Numbered from the stretch's first letter, positions 1 to 8,652 are shown. The stretch: 10,487 bases of DNA from Spirosoma sp. (GCA_028288385.1 JAQBNX010000257.1:1-10487), one strand, 5' to 3'. Program-made: numbers and translations. The notes: generated by a model from the sequence alone, not told the origin.

Positions 1-710
1 AGTTGCATAAGCTGGATGTAGTCGCCCACAAACGAAACCTCTTTGCTCAACCAGGCGGTCCCGGTCTGGGTTTCATACAGCACGTAGCGCATCATGCGCG
101 AGAGCCGATGCAGGGCATCACGGGCCAGCTCTACATCGAGCAGGGTCAGGGCGTAGATGTTATTGAGGGTATTAAAGAAGAAGTGGGGGTTGATCTGGGC
201 CTTCAGAAAGGATAGTTCAGAGGTCGTTTTTGCCTGCTCCAGGGTTAACCGGGTATTGGCGTCGGTCTGCCACTTTTGCATCAATGAAAGGCTGGTGCTG
301 ATTCCTAATACCAACAGTATGGTAACCAGGGCAGGCTGAATCCACCCGTAGAGTCTGGGCTGACCCTTACCATCGGGGTGGAAGGCCCGGTGTACCAGCA
401 TAGGTAAGCCAAACCCCATTTCAACGCACCACAAGATAAGAATAATGATAACGATGACGCCCGTTAGGGCCAGCAGATAGCGTCTCGTCTGGCCGGTTAG
501 CAACAGCCGGGAGACCAGCAGGCGGGCATTGAGGTAGAACGTACCCACCATCAGCCAAAAGAAAATACCCTGCCTCACCCAGAACAGATTGGGCAGCCGA
601 ATCTCCGAATTAACTGACTGGGAGAAAAACAGCAGATAGCCCAGTAATCCCCAGCCCAAAATATGACTAAGCGGGGACACGTACCGGCGTGAGAACAGGG
701 GAGCAGCCAT
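1..710 (-). CDS. LytS/YehU-type sensor histidine kinase, N-terminal part (runs off the left edge)
   Basis: Translating the minus strand from the ATG at 708-710 gives 236 open codons to the window edge. Four hydrophobic segments lie at about residues 14-31, 46-70, 78-100 and 122-144. A short linker follows, then the His_kinase (PF06580-type) phosphoacceptor box FLKAQINPHFFFNTLNNIYA, in which His176 is the expected phosphorylated residue. The ATP-binding domain would lie beyond the left edge. In this family the kinase autophosphorylates at the membrane and passes the phosphate to a LytTR-type response regulator, which is often the next gene; none can be seen here. An in-frame TAA at 732-734 lies upstream with no other ATG after it, which supports this start. 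It is divergent from the receptor at 972. A weak promoter-like pair reads toward it (complement of 761-763 and 738-746), but the spacing is poor. The family call is firm; the signal sensed is unknown. Confidence 0.93.
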   Translation of the reverse strand, partial: MAAPLFSRRYVSPLSHILGWGLLGYLLFFSQSVNSEIRLPNLFWVRQGIFFWLMVGTFYLNARLLVSRLLLTGQTRRYLLALTGVIVIIILILWCVEMGFGLPMLVHRAFHPDGKGQPRLYGWIQPALVTILLVLGISTSLSLMQKWQTDANTRLTLEQAKTTSELSFLKAQINPHFFFNTLNNIYALTLLDVELARDALHRLSRMMRYVLYETQTGTAWLSKEVSFVGDYIQLMQ

Positions 711-971
711 AGTTAGTTTTAGGCCATAAACTTACGGCAAAAGCTAAACACCCTGTTAGCCAATCGTTCACTACCGTGAATACGCCGATAGAGTAGTCCT
801 TTTTACCGACGAATGGCTTAGAAGCAGCCAGCAGACCTGTTATCACCTATTCATCGGCGAAAAGAGTCTTTCTGCCGATGTTATCGGGCCGCCGGTCTAT
901 TGCATTTTTTGGATTGATGATTCGGCAGTTGCTTTGGGAAGTCAATTTGTCCGTTCGAAGCAGATTTATAC
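711..971. promoter_or_regulatory. Divergent intergenic region between kinase and TonB-dependent receptor
   Basis: These 261 bases must carry the promoters of two divergent genes. The notable content is a set of GCCGAT/ATCGGC half-sites at 784-789, 853-858 and 874-879, two of which form the dyad annotated separately. I found no good match to the Bacteroidota promoter consensus (TTTG near -33, TAnnTTTG near -7). The nearest candidate for the receptor is TCAATTTG at 942-949, which has one mismatch and no well-spaced upstream element. No open frame here looks like a gene. Confidence 0.5.
852..880. promoter_or_regulatory. 29-bp dyad-symmetric site (candidate operator)
   Basis: CATCGGC (852-858) and GCCGATG (874-880) are exact inverted repeats. 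Inside them AAAGA (861-865) and TCTTT (867-871) are also inverted, centred on G866. Only two base pairs on each side (859-860 against 872-873) break the symmetry. The site lies 91 bp before the receptor start. It could be an operator for a dimeric regulator or a hairpin in the leader RNA. There is no T-run after it, so it is unlikely to be a terminator. Function is inferred; the symmetry is seen directly. Confidence 0.5.
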
Positions 972-3578
972 ATGAATAAGTTATTCTCCTTTCTCTTATT
1001 AACATTGGGTCTTTGTGGCGGTCTGATCCAACCGACATCTGCTCAATTTGGCCCTCCGGGTGGAGGCCCACCGGGCGGAGGCTTTGGGGGAGGGGATAAC
1101 CGGCGTAAACAGGAGTTTACGGGTGTGACCGAGGATGCGCTCAAAGGGAATGCCAAAATTTCCGGCCTGCTCATTGATTCACTCACGAATAAACCCGTCG
1201 AATTTGCCACCGTGGCGCTTATCAGCACCCAAACCAATAAGCCTATTGATGGCACTACGTCTGATGCCAAAGGCCAATTTACACTGGCCAAACTGGCACC
1301 GGGCGACTACCGGCTCCAGTACTCCTTTATTGGCTATAAAAACCAGGATTCGAAACCATTTACCATCCAAAAAGGAACCGATTTGAAAATGGGAGCGGTA
1401 ACGCTGATGCCCGACGTGCGCACCCTGAGTGAGGTGGTTGTGTCGGGGCAGGCCGCCATGATCGAAGAAAAAGTAGACCGACTTGTCTTCAACGCCGATA
1501 AAGACTTGACGTCAAAAGGGGGCGATGCTTCTGATGTCCTGAAGCGGGTGCCCATGCTGTCGGTTGATTTAGATGGTAACGTTAGTCTGCGGGGTAGTCA
1601 GAACATCCGGGTGCTGATTAACAACAAGCCTTCTACCATTGTAGCCGCCAATGTAGCCGATGCCCTAAAACAGTTGCCCGCCGACATGATTAAATCCGTG
1701 GAGGTGATTACGAGCCCTTCGGCCAAGTATGACGCCGAAGGAGCCGCCGGGATTATCAATATCATCACGAAAAAGAATACACTGCATGGTCTGACCCTGA
1801 ACGTAGACGCCGGTGTTGGTATTCGCGGTTCCAACCTGGGTATGAACGGTTCCTATCGGCAGGGGAAGCTGGGTATTACGCTGGGTGGCTTTGGCCGGGC
1901 CATGTATAACCGGGCCTCCTCGAGCCTGGACCAGACTACCTTATTGGGTTCTCAACTGCTGCGTACCAGTCAGCAGGGCACCGCCTTCGACAAACCCGTC
2001 TTTGGGCAGTATACGTTTGGTTTTGACTACGACCTGGCCAAAAATCAGTCGCTGTCGGCCAATGTCCGCTTCGGTACCCGTAATTTCATTCAGGAGCAGA
2101 ATCAGTTAACTAGTTCATTCGCTGGCGATTCGCTGCTACGTATGACCAACCGCGACGTGGATCGCAGAGATTTATCAAACTCAGTGGACATGAACCTAGA
2201 TTATGTCCGCACCTTTAAGCCCCAGCAGGAGTGGAGCATTTCTACCCAGTATAGCCGGACGGGTTTAACCAACAATTTTTACGCTGATCTGCTGACTAAT
2301 ACGGGCGAACTAACGGGTCGTCAGCGAAATCTGAACAACAACACCAACGGGGAGCTGACCTTCCAGACCGATTATCAGACGCCCATCCGCAAGAATCAGT
2401 TGCTCGAGTTCGGCGGTAAGGCCATCATGCGTCAGGTAGATAGCCGCTACCAGTATCAGGTCGGCATCGGATCGGGCGGGTTGGTCTTTGATCCAACCAA
2501 TCCATCGGGCTCACTGGCCTATAGTCAGAATATCGGTGCTGGTTACGTCTCCTATACGTATGTTACACCGAGCAAATACAGCTTTAAGGTTGGCACGCGC
2601 TACGAGCACACGGGCATCTCGGCTACAGCCAACGAAGGCATTAATTTAAACATACCCAGTTACAGCAATCTGGTGCCCAGCTTAAACGTATCAAAGAGTT
2701 TGAAAGGTGGTACGACCGTTAAGGCTGGTTACAACCGGCGGATTCAGCGGCCGGGTCTGCAACAATTGAACCCTAACCCCAATGCGGCAAACCCGCAGAT
2801 GATCATGGTGGGAAATCCGACGCTAAAGCCCGAACTGACCGACAACGTAGAATTGAGCCTGAGTTCAACCATCAAAAAAACATACCTGAACGCATCCCTT
2901 TTCGGACGGCTCACCGAGAATGCCATTACGCAAATCAGGCTGCCATCCGATACGCTGGCGGGTGGCATCATCACTACGTTCCAGAACATCGGTGTGCAGC
3001 GTACCATGGGCGCCAACGTCTTCTTCAATACCAACCTGACGCCAAAATGGAGCATCAACGGTGGCCTGGATGGGTACTACGTCTACATGCAGGGAATCAC
3101 AGCGGGCGCAGATGGTAAGTCGATGACAATTAGCAATACGGGTGTGAGCATTGGCGGGCGACTGATGAGCCAGCTACAACTCAATAAAGGCTGGAGTGCC
3201 CAGGTGTTTAGTTTCTTCCGGGGACCCAACCCCCAGCTACAGGGAACAACAGGCAGTTTTTACCTCTACTCGCTAGGTGTACGAAAAGACCTGGCCAACA
3301 AGCGGGGCAGCATTGGGCTGGCAGGTGAGAATTTTCTGACCAACGGGGTAATCATGCGAACCAACTTGAATTCGCCCCTGCTTTCGCAGACCAACATCAC
3401 CCATCTTTATAATGCCAACGTAAAAGTGACCTTCTCCTACCGAATCGGCAAAATGACCTTTGAGGAGCCCCGCCGAAAGGCCCGCTCGGTTAGCAACGAC
3501 GACGTAAAAGGAGATGGTGGTGGCGACAATGGCGGAGGTCAGCAACCAGCTGCACCAGCGGGTGTGCGACCCAGATAA
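972..3578 (+). CDS. TonB-dependent outer-membrane receptor, CarboxypepD_reg-like plus plug plus beta-barrel
   Basis: The protein has 868 residues. A Sec signal peptide covers about residues 1-24 (cleavage after TSA). The mature N-terminus is Gly/Pro-rich (26-42). A CarboxypepD_reg-like domain spans about 61-147 and contains GQFTLAKLAPGDYRLQYSFIGY. The TonB plug spans about 153-268, with DVLKRVPMLSVDLDGNVSLRG and KSVEVITSPSAKYDAEGAAG. An outer-membrane barrel of the OMP_b-brl_3 kind fills about 270-835. The product should sit in the outer membrane and import a ligand using TonB-ExbBD energy. It is not a typical SusC: no SusD follows, and it is shorter than most SusC proteins. The C-terminus is an odd hydrophilic tail rich in Gly, Asp, Gln and Pro (about 839-868) after the last barrel strand. 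YceI follows 76 bp later with no terminator between, so the two may be cotranscribed. Linkage to rhamnoside uptake is inferred only from the downstream genes. Confidence 0.93.
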   Translation: MNKLFSFLLLTLGLCGGLIQPTSAQFGPPGGGPPGGGFGGGDNRRKQEFTGVTEDALKGNAKISGLLIDSLTNKPVEFATVALISTQTNKPIDGTTSDAKGQFTLAKLAPGDYRLQYSFIGYKNQDSKPFTIQKGTDLKMGAVTLMPDVRTLSEVVVSGQAAMIEEKVDRLVFNADKDLTSKGGDASDVLKRVPMLSVDLDGNVSLRGSQNIRVLINNKPSTIVAANVADALKQLPADMIKSVEVITSPSAKYDAEGAAGIINIITKKNTLHGLTLNVDAGVGIRGSNLGMNGSYRQGKLGITLGGFGRAMYNRASSSLDQTTLLGSQLLRTSQQGTAFDKPVFGQYTFGFDYDLAKNQSLSANVRFGTRNFIQEQNQLTSSFAGDSLLRMTNRDVDRRDLSNSVDMNLDYVRTFKPQQEWSISTQYSRTGLTNNFYADLLTNTGELTGRQRNLNNNTNGELTFQTDYQTPIRKNQLLEFGGKAIMRQVDSRYQYQVGIGSGGLVFDPTNPSGSLAYSQNIGAGYVSYTYVTPSKYSFKVGTRYEHTGISATANEGINLNIPSYSNLVPSLNVSKSLKGGTTVKAGYNRRIQRPGLQQLNPNPNAANPQMIMVGNPTLKPELTDNVELSLSSTIKKTYLNASLFGRLTENAITQIRLPSDTLAGGIITTFQNIGVQRTMGANVFFNTNLTPKWSINGGLDGYYVYMQGITAGADGKSMTISNTGVSIGGRLMSQLQLNKGWSAQVFSFFRGPNPQLQGTTGSFYLYSLGVRKDLANKRGSIGLAGENFLTNGVIMRTNLNSPLLSQTNITHLYNANVKVTFSYRIGKMTFEEPRRKARSVSNDDVKGDGGGDNGGGQQPAAPAGVRPR

Positions 3579-3654
3579 TCCAGACAAGTTGAGTACCCAG
3601 TTTCCTTTTATAATAACTAAATTAACTGTTCATCCAATCCAATTACAAACACGC

Positions 3655-4254
3655 ATGAAATCATTCTTTTTCTCCGTAGCAACCCTATTAACCATCTCAG
3701 CTAGCTACGGCCAAACCTGGACTGCCGATAAATCTCACGCCAAAGTTGGCTTTACCGTCACCCACCTGATGCTGACTGATGTTGATGGCAACTTCAAAAA
3801 CTACGATGCTAAAATCACTTCCTCAAAACCTGATTTGTCGGATGCGGTCGTCGAATTGACTGCCGACGTCAACAGCATTAATACCGAAAACGATCGGCGC
3901 GATACCCACCTGAAAAGTCCCGATTTCTTCGATGCGGCCAAATACCCAACGCTCACATTCAAGAGTACGTCGTTCAAGAAGGTAGAAGGCAAGAAGTACA
4001 AGATGACCGGCGACCTGACGATGCACGGCGTTACTAAGCCGGTTACGCTGGACGCGGTGCTGACAGGCCCCGTAACGATGGATAGTCCTCGCGGGAAGCA
4101 GGAAAAGGCTGGTCTTAAGCTTACCGGTACCATTAAACGATCTGATTTTGGCGTTGGCTCTTCGTCAGTTGCCGTTGTCAGCGATGAAGTAGAATTGAAG
4201 GCATCCGGTGAGTTTGCCAAGCAGCAGGACGTAGCAACGGCTGAGAAAAAGTAA
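3655..4254 (+). CDS. YceI family periplasmic protein
   Basis: The protein has 199 residues. The ATG at 3655 is chosen because it begins a clear Sec signal peptide (MKSFFFSVATLLTISASYGQ, cleavage near 19-20); the same frame is open further upstream only by overlapping the end of the receptor gene. Family features in order are W22 with DKSHAKVGFTVTH (25-37), DTHLKSPDFFDAAKYPTLTF (83-102), GDLTMHGVTKPVTL (119-132) and TIKRSDFGVG (159-168). YceI proteins are lipocalin-like beta-barrels that bind a polyisoprenoid chain in known structures. Their physiological role is uncertain, with links to stress and isoprenoid handling. There is no lipobox cysteine, so a soluble periplasmic protein is expected. 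A TATAAT-like string at 3609-3614 exists but its upstream element is badly spaced, so readthrough from the receptor is equally likely. No direct tie to rhamnose metabolism is evident. Confidence 0.93.
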   Translation: MKSFFFSVATLLTISASYGQTWTADKSHAKVGFTVTHLMLTDVDGNFKNYDAKITSSKPDLSDAVVELTADVNSINTENDRRDTHLKSPDFFDAAKYPTLTFKSTSFKKVEGKKYKMTGDLTMHGVTKPVTLDAVLTGPVTMDSPRGKQEKAGLKLTGTIKRSDFGVGSSSVAVVSDEVELKASGEFAKQQDVATAEKK

Positions 4255-4267
4255 GGATACAACTTAT

Positions 4268-4315
4268 AAAACTGAGTAACCAGACCCGGTCGACCAGGTC
4301 TGGTTACTCAGTTTT
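4268..4315 (+). terminator. Rho-independent-like terminator, perfect 19-bp stem
   Basis: AAAACTGAGTAACCAGACC at 4268-4286 is exactly inverted at 4297-4315, with a 10-base loop (4287-4296) that itself contains the palindrome GGTCGACC. The right arm ends in TTTT and the left arm begins with AAAA, so it could act in either direction. It starts 14 bp after the YceI stop codon, closing the receptor-YceI unit and separating it from the glycoside hydrolase. Confidence 0.85.
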
Positions 4316-4507
4316 AGGGTTAATTAAAGGAGTTCTGCGGAATGACCAATAGTATCCCTGCACTTTCTGGCCGAATTGTTTCTTTGAACCACAGCTGTAT
4401 TCAATATAACCAACCCAACTGATTAGCTTGTAAGGCGATAATAATGTTGCTGGTATACTCTCAACCGATAACAGGAGTAGGCCATTTTGCCCAACCTAAA
4501 CCCAATT

Positions 4508-7500
4508 ATGCAGCGACGCACCTTTATCAAAAACAGTGCCGCTACCGGTATGGTAGCGTGGATTACACCAACGGGTATCATTCACAGCAGCGAACCAAGT
4601 GCCAAAGCCAATTTGCTGGAAGATAGTTTTTTGAATCCTCCCGCTACGGCCAGGGCTCAGACGTGGTGGCACTGGATGAACGGAAACGTCACTGCCGACG
4701 GCATCACCCGAGACCTAGAAGCCATGAAACAAATTGGCCTCGGCGGTTTTCAGAATTTTGACGCCGGAACGCTGATTCCCAAAGGTCCCATTGTGTATTT
4801 AAGTCCCGAGTGGCTTAAACTCAAAGAGCATACCATCAACGAAGCCCAACGGCTGGGACTGGAATTTACGATGCACAACTGCCCCGGTTGGTCGTCGAGC
4901 GGTGGTCCCTGGATAACGCCCGAGCTGGCAATGCAGCAGGTAACCTGGAGCGAAACCTACGTAGCAGGCGGAAAACCCCTGACGATTACGTTGCCTAAAC
5001 CGGCGGGCAAATTGGGTTATTACCGCGATGTAGCAGTATTGGCTTTTCCTTCACTTTCCGGAGAACTTGCTTTGCCGGCTTTAGTAAGCAAAGCTACCGC
5101 CAGTGGTCTGTCTGAGCCGGTTTCACTCGACCAACTGACGGGCATGGCGCCGGGGGGCATAACTGCCCGACCCGTAGCAGAAGGGCAACCGGCTTACCTA
5201 CAACTGGAGTTTAAGGAACCTTTTGAGGCACGGTCTATGGCCTTTGTCAGCGCGTCGACGGATAAACCTGCAGCAGCGGCCCCCGGTGGCTTTGGCGGCC
5301 CAGGGGGTGGCGGTGCGCAGCTAACCCTGGAAGCTTCGGACGATGGGGTTCAATTCCGAAAAGTCACAACCATCAATGCTGGCCGGGCAACCGATGAGGT
5401 ATCTAGTCTGGCAGAGTTTCCAATCACCAAAGCCCGTTACTTCCGATTGACATCTATGGGAGGAAGGCGATACTCGCAGGTTCGGTTTTCAAATGCAGTT
5501 AAACTGGAAAACTGGCAAAAGAAGACCAATTATTCGTTTGGTGTGGGCGATATGACGGAAAGCAGGAAATTTCCCGCCAACGCCATTATAGACCAGAAAG
5601 CCCTGGTCAACATCAGCCAGCACGTCGACAAAGACGGCATCCTGCACTGGGAGGCCCCGGCCGGTAACTGGACGATTTTGCGCATCGGTTATACCCCCAC
5701 CGGTTCCCTCAATCGGTCGGCTCCCGATACGGGTATTGGACTGGAGTGCGATAAATTCAGCCAGGAGGCCATCACGGCCCACTTTACCAAGATGATGGAA
5801 AACCTACTGCCAACGTTGGCTCCCCTGGCTAAAAAGGGAAAAGTGGGTTTGCTGATTGATAGTTATGAGGTTGGCATGCAAAACTGGACGGCCCGCTTTC
5901 CCGAGACCTTTCAACAGCGAAACGGGTATGATCTGTCGATGTATTTACCCGCCCTAACCGGCCGCATCATTGGTAGCGTTGACACCACCGAGCGGTTTTT
6001 GTGGGACCTGCGCCGAACGCAGGCCGATTTGATTGCCGATAACTATTATGGGCAATTCAGTCGGTTATGCCACCAGCACAGCATGATCTCCTATACCGAA
6101 CCGTATGACCGGGGACCTATGGAGGAAATGCAGATTGGGGCGCGGGTGGATGTAAACATGGGCGAATTCTGGAACGGGCTTTCCTCGCTGTTTCAGAACA
6201 ACTTGACCATGCGTCGGACCACCAAACTGGCCGCTTCAATAACACATATCAACGGCAAGAAAGGAAGCCCCGGTGCTCCCGCTGGGCCGCAGGTGGTGGG
6301 TGCCGAGGCCTTTACTGGCGAACCAGAATCAGCCCGCTGGCAGGAATATCCGTTCGCTATGAAAGCGTTGGGAGATAAAATGTTTACCCAGGGCTTAAGC
6401 CGAATCATTTTTCACCGGTATGCCCACCAACCTCACCCGACTGCCCTGCCGGGGATGACGATGGGTCCCTGGGGCATTCATTTCGACCGAACGACCACCT
6501 GGTGGAATCAGGGCCGAGCCTGGATGGATTACGTAGCCCGCTGTCAGAGTTTGCTCCAGCAGGGCCTCTTCGTGGCCGATCTGGTCTATTTCACGGGTGA
6601 GGAAGGCAATCAATACGCTAAAGTGACGCCCGATGAGCTTTTTCCAGCTCCACCGTCGGGGTACGATTATGACCTGATTAATGGGGAGGTCATCCTGAAT
6701 CGAGCTCAGGTCGGAAACGGCCGACTGGTATTACCCGATGGGATGAGCTACCGAATTCTGGTACTTCAGAACCACAAGGCAATTAGCCTGGATCTATTGA
6801 AGAAGCTCTATCGTATGGTAAATTCAGGCCTGGTACTGGTGGGTGCTAAGCCCGAGAAATCGCTGGGACTACGTGCCTTTTCGCCGGATGATGCTGAATT
6901 TAACCGGCTAACCGCTGAGTTATGGGGAACCATCAACGGAACGACCATTACCGAGCATCAGGTAGGAAAGGGGCATGTATACTGGGGGAAACCTATCCAA
7001 ACTGTGCTCAATACGCTTAAACTGGAACCTGATTTTGACGTAACGTCCCGCTCGGGCGATGCGCCAATCACATACATTCACCGCAGAATAGGGAATGCCG
7101 ATGTGTACTTTGTAGCGAATCAGCGCCGAACAACCGAGGAACTGGTCTGTCAGTTTCGGATCGGGGACAAACAACCGGAACTGTGGGATGCCAACACAGG
7201 GCAGATAGCCCCAGTTCGTATCTACAAACAGGTGGGTGGGCAGGTCCGAATGCCTTTGCGACTGGAACCATCCGGTTCAGTTTTTGTGGTGTTTCGTAAC
7301 CCGGCCTCCACGAAGCACTTGCAGGCAGTACTACAAAATAACGCGCCAATTCTAAGCACCATGGCTTTTACGCAGCCAGCCCGTAAGAACTACCCCACAG
7401 TAACTGACAATTTTACCATCAGCCTTTGGGCGAAACCTGAGATTAATGTCATGCTTGGCACCAGTGGTTTTCGCGAAGGGGTTGCTGCTCCCTGGACGGA

Positions 7501-8620
7501 TTATTACGCTGTTTATCCGCCTTCGGGTCGGGAGTTGTACGGAGCGGGACATGCCACCTGTGGGCTCACGGTGGGCCGCAATGGAGTAGCCATCTGGGAG
7601 CGAACAGAAGGCAAACCAACGTTTGTTCTGGCTTCGCCAACTCCCATCATGGGCTGGAGCCATGTGGCGGTTGTTTACAAAGAAGGAGTTCCGGCGGTTT
7701 ATGTCAACGGCAAACTGATTCAGCAAGGCAAAAAAGGAATCAGCATCGTTCATCCGGGCGTTGGCCAGGCTTACCTAAGTGATGGAGCGTCGTATTACAA
7801 TGGCGACATGACCGAACCGCAGGTTATACCGTCGGCCCTGAGTGGTGAACAGGTGGCACAACTTGCGACTCAGCCTGTCCCGCAAACGCAAACAGTGAAA
7901 TCCGTAGCAGTAGAGATGGCTGGTGGAGCTACACCTGGTTTACGTTTCTGGCAAAATGGCCAGTACGTCCTGCGGGACCAGGCCGGTCGGGAGACAGCGC
8001 TGTCTATTTCGGGTATTGCCCAGCCTTTGATGCTGACAGGAGCCTGGCAAGTGCATTTTCCGCCTGACCGCGGGGCACCTGAACAGATCACGTTGCCCGA
8101 ACTGGTCTCCCTGCATACCCACTCGCAGGATGGCGTTAAATACTTTTCCGGAACGGCTACCTATACGAAAACCATCGACATACCCGCCACCATGCTGGCT
8201 CCTAAAAAGAGGCTATACCTGGATTTAGGCCGGGTGGAGGTGTTAGCGAACGTAGTGGTCAACGGGAAAGAACTGGGTACACTCTGGAAACGACCTTACC
8301 GGGTTGATATTACCGAAGCCGTAAAAGCCGGAGCAAACACCTTTGAAATTAAAGCGACGAATCTGTGGCCTAATCGCCTGATTGGCGATGAGCAGTTACC
8401 CGAACCCGATAAGTATACGCCCGGTGGTGGAGCAAGTGGGTTTGCCAGCCTGAGCAGTGGGGGAATGGTTGAGTTACCCGACTGGTATAAGCAAGGGAAG
8501 CCTAAGCCCAAGGATGGCCGCGTTACCTTCACAACCTGGAAGCATTACACGAAAGATTCTCCGCTGCTGGAGTCGGGATTAATTGGGCCGGTCGTGTTGC
8601 AGATGGCCGCTGTTGTTTAG
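4508..8620 (+). CDS. GH106-type alpha-L-rhamnosidase with inserted LamG-like domain and Tat-like signal
   Basis: The protein has 1370 residues. The ATG at 4508 is preferred over the TTG at 4487 because it places the Tat-like motif RRTFIKNSAA at residues 3-12. Retaining L-rhamnose release from rhamnogalacturonan or other rhamnosides is not assumed: GH106 enzymes are generally described as inverting alpha-L-rhamnosidases. Family signatures are WWHWMNGNVT (53-62), DSYEVGMQNWT (451-461), GAEAFTGE (598-605), HRYAHQP (636-642) and TTTWW (662-666). Glu454 and Glu600 are candidate catalytic residues by motif context. A discoidin-like segment sits at about 270-340, just after a Gly-rich linker (259-269). 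A LamG/concanavalin-like segment follows at about 950-1118. A GH2-type jelly-roll fold ends the protein (about 1205-1365, with VVVNGKELGTLWKRPYRVDI). The enzyme should be exported to the periplasm or beyond. It has its own leader after the terminator at 4268-4315, and rhaT follows 181 bp later, fitting release and then import of L-rhamnose. The exact substrate is unknown. Confidence 0.88.
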   Translation: MQRRTFIKNSAATGMVAWITPTGIIHSSEPSAKANLLEDSFLNPPATARAQTWWHWMNGNVTADGITRDLEAMKQIGLGGFQNFDAGTLIPKGPIVYLSPEWLKLKEHTINEAQRLGLEFTMHNCPGWSSSGGPWITPELAMQQVTWSETYVAGGKPLTITLPKPAGKLGYYRDVAVLAFPSLSGELALPALVSKATASGLSEPVSLDQLTGMAPGGITARPVAEGQPAYLQLEFKEPFEARSMAFVSASTDKPAAAAPGGFGGPGGGGAQLTLEASDDGVQFRKVTTINAGRATDEVSSLAEFPITKARYFRLTSMGGRRYSQVRFSNAVKLENWQKKTNYSFGVGDMTESRKFPANAIIDQKALVNISQHVDKDGILHWEAPAGNWTILRIGYTPTGSLNRSAPDTGIGLECDKFSQEAITAHFTKMMENLLPTLAPLAKKGKVGLLIDSYEVGMQNWTARFPETFQQRNGYDLSMYLPALTGRIIGSVDTTERFLWDLRRTQADLIADNYYGQFSRLCHQHSMISYTEPYDRGPMEEMQIGARVDVNMGEFWNGLSSLFQNNLTMRRTTKLAASITHINGKKGSPGAPAGPQVVGAEAFTGEPESARWQEYPFAMKALGDKMFTQGLSRIIFHRYAHQPHPTALPGMTMGPWGIHFDRTTTWWNQGRAWMDYVARCQSLLQQGLFVADLVYFTGEEGNQYAKVTPDELFPAPPSGYDYDLINGEVILNRAQVGNGRLVLPDGMSYRILVLQNHKAISLDLLKKLYRMVNSGLVLVGAKPEKSLGLRAFSPDDAEFNRLTAELWGTINGTTITEHQVGKGHVYWGKPIQTVLNTLKLEPDFDVTSRSGDAPITYIHRRIGNADVYFVANQRRTTEELVCQFRIGDKQPELWDANTGQIAPVRIYKQVGGQVRMPLRLEPSGSVFVVFRNPASTKHLQAVLQNNAPILSTMAFTQPARKNYPTVTDNFTISLWAKPEINVMLGTSGFREGVAAPWTDYYAVYPPSGRELYGAGHATCGLTVGRNGVAIWERTEGKPTFVLASPTPIMGWSHVAVVYKEGVPAVYVNGKLIQQGKKGISIVHPGVGQAYLSDGASYYNGDMTEPQVIPSALSGEQVAQLATQPVPQTQTVKSVAVEMAGGATPGLRFWQNGQYVLRDQAGRETALSISGIAQPLMLTGAWQVHFPPDRGAPEQITLPELVSLHTHSQDGVKYFSGTATYTKTIDIPATMLAPKKRLYLDLGRVEVLANVVVNGKELGTLWKRPYRVDITEAVKAGANTFEIKATNLWPNRLIGDEQLPEPDKYTPGGGASGFASLSSGGMVELPDWYKQGKPKPKDGRVTFTTWKHYTKDSPLLESGLIGPVVLQMAAVV

Positions 8621-8652
8621 CCATTCGGGTTTGTTTACTAATCCTGAATGGC
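8620..8652 (+). terminator. Stem-loop just after the rhamnosidase stop (weak terminator candidate)
   Basis: GCCATTCGGG (8620-8629) can pair with CCTGAATGGC (8643-8652), ten pairs with one G-T wobble, around a 13-base loop. It begins at the last base of the stop codon. No T-run follows (ACGGGG), so intrinsic termination is doubtful. It could instead protect the 3' end or allow partial readthrough into rhaT. Confidence 0.4.

Noticed and set aside
942..949. TCAATTTG as a -7 promoter element for the receptor
   Set aside because: It has a mismatch to TAnnTTTG and no TTTG at a suitable distance upstream (nearest TTG copies are 10 or 25 bases away).
972..3578. SusC identity for the first receptor
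   Set aside because: No SusD gene follows and the plug and length fit the single TonB-dependent receptor type with an OMP_b-brl_3-like barrel better.
3589..3614. TTGAGT and TATAAT as a sigma-70-like promoter for YceI
   Set aside because: The spacer is only 14 bases and this promoter type is not the norm in Bacteroidota.
3514..3654. 47-codon N-terminal extension of the YceI frame
   Set aside because: It overlaps the end of the receptor gene in another frame and would bury the clear signal peptide that starts at 3655.
3801..4262. 153-codon minus-strand open frame opposite YceI
   Set aside because: It is a shadow of the YceI gene: the plus strand has a well-recognised protein family there and the antisense product has no sensible features.
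4487..4507. Upstream TTG start for the rhamnosidase (seven extra residues)
   Set aside because: The ATG at 4508 gives a proper Tat-like signal with the twin arginine at residues 3-4; the extension adds nothing recognisable.
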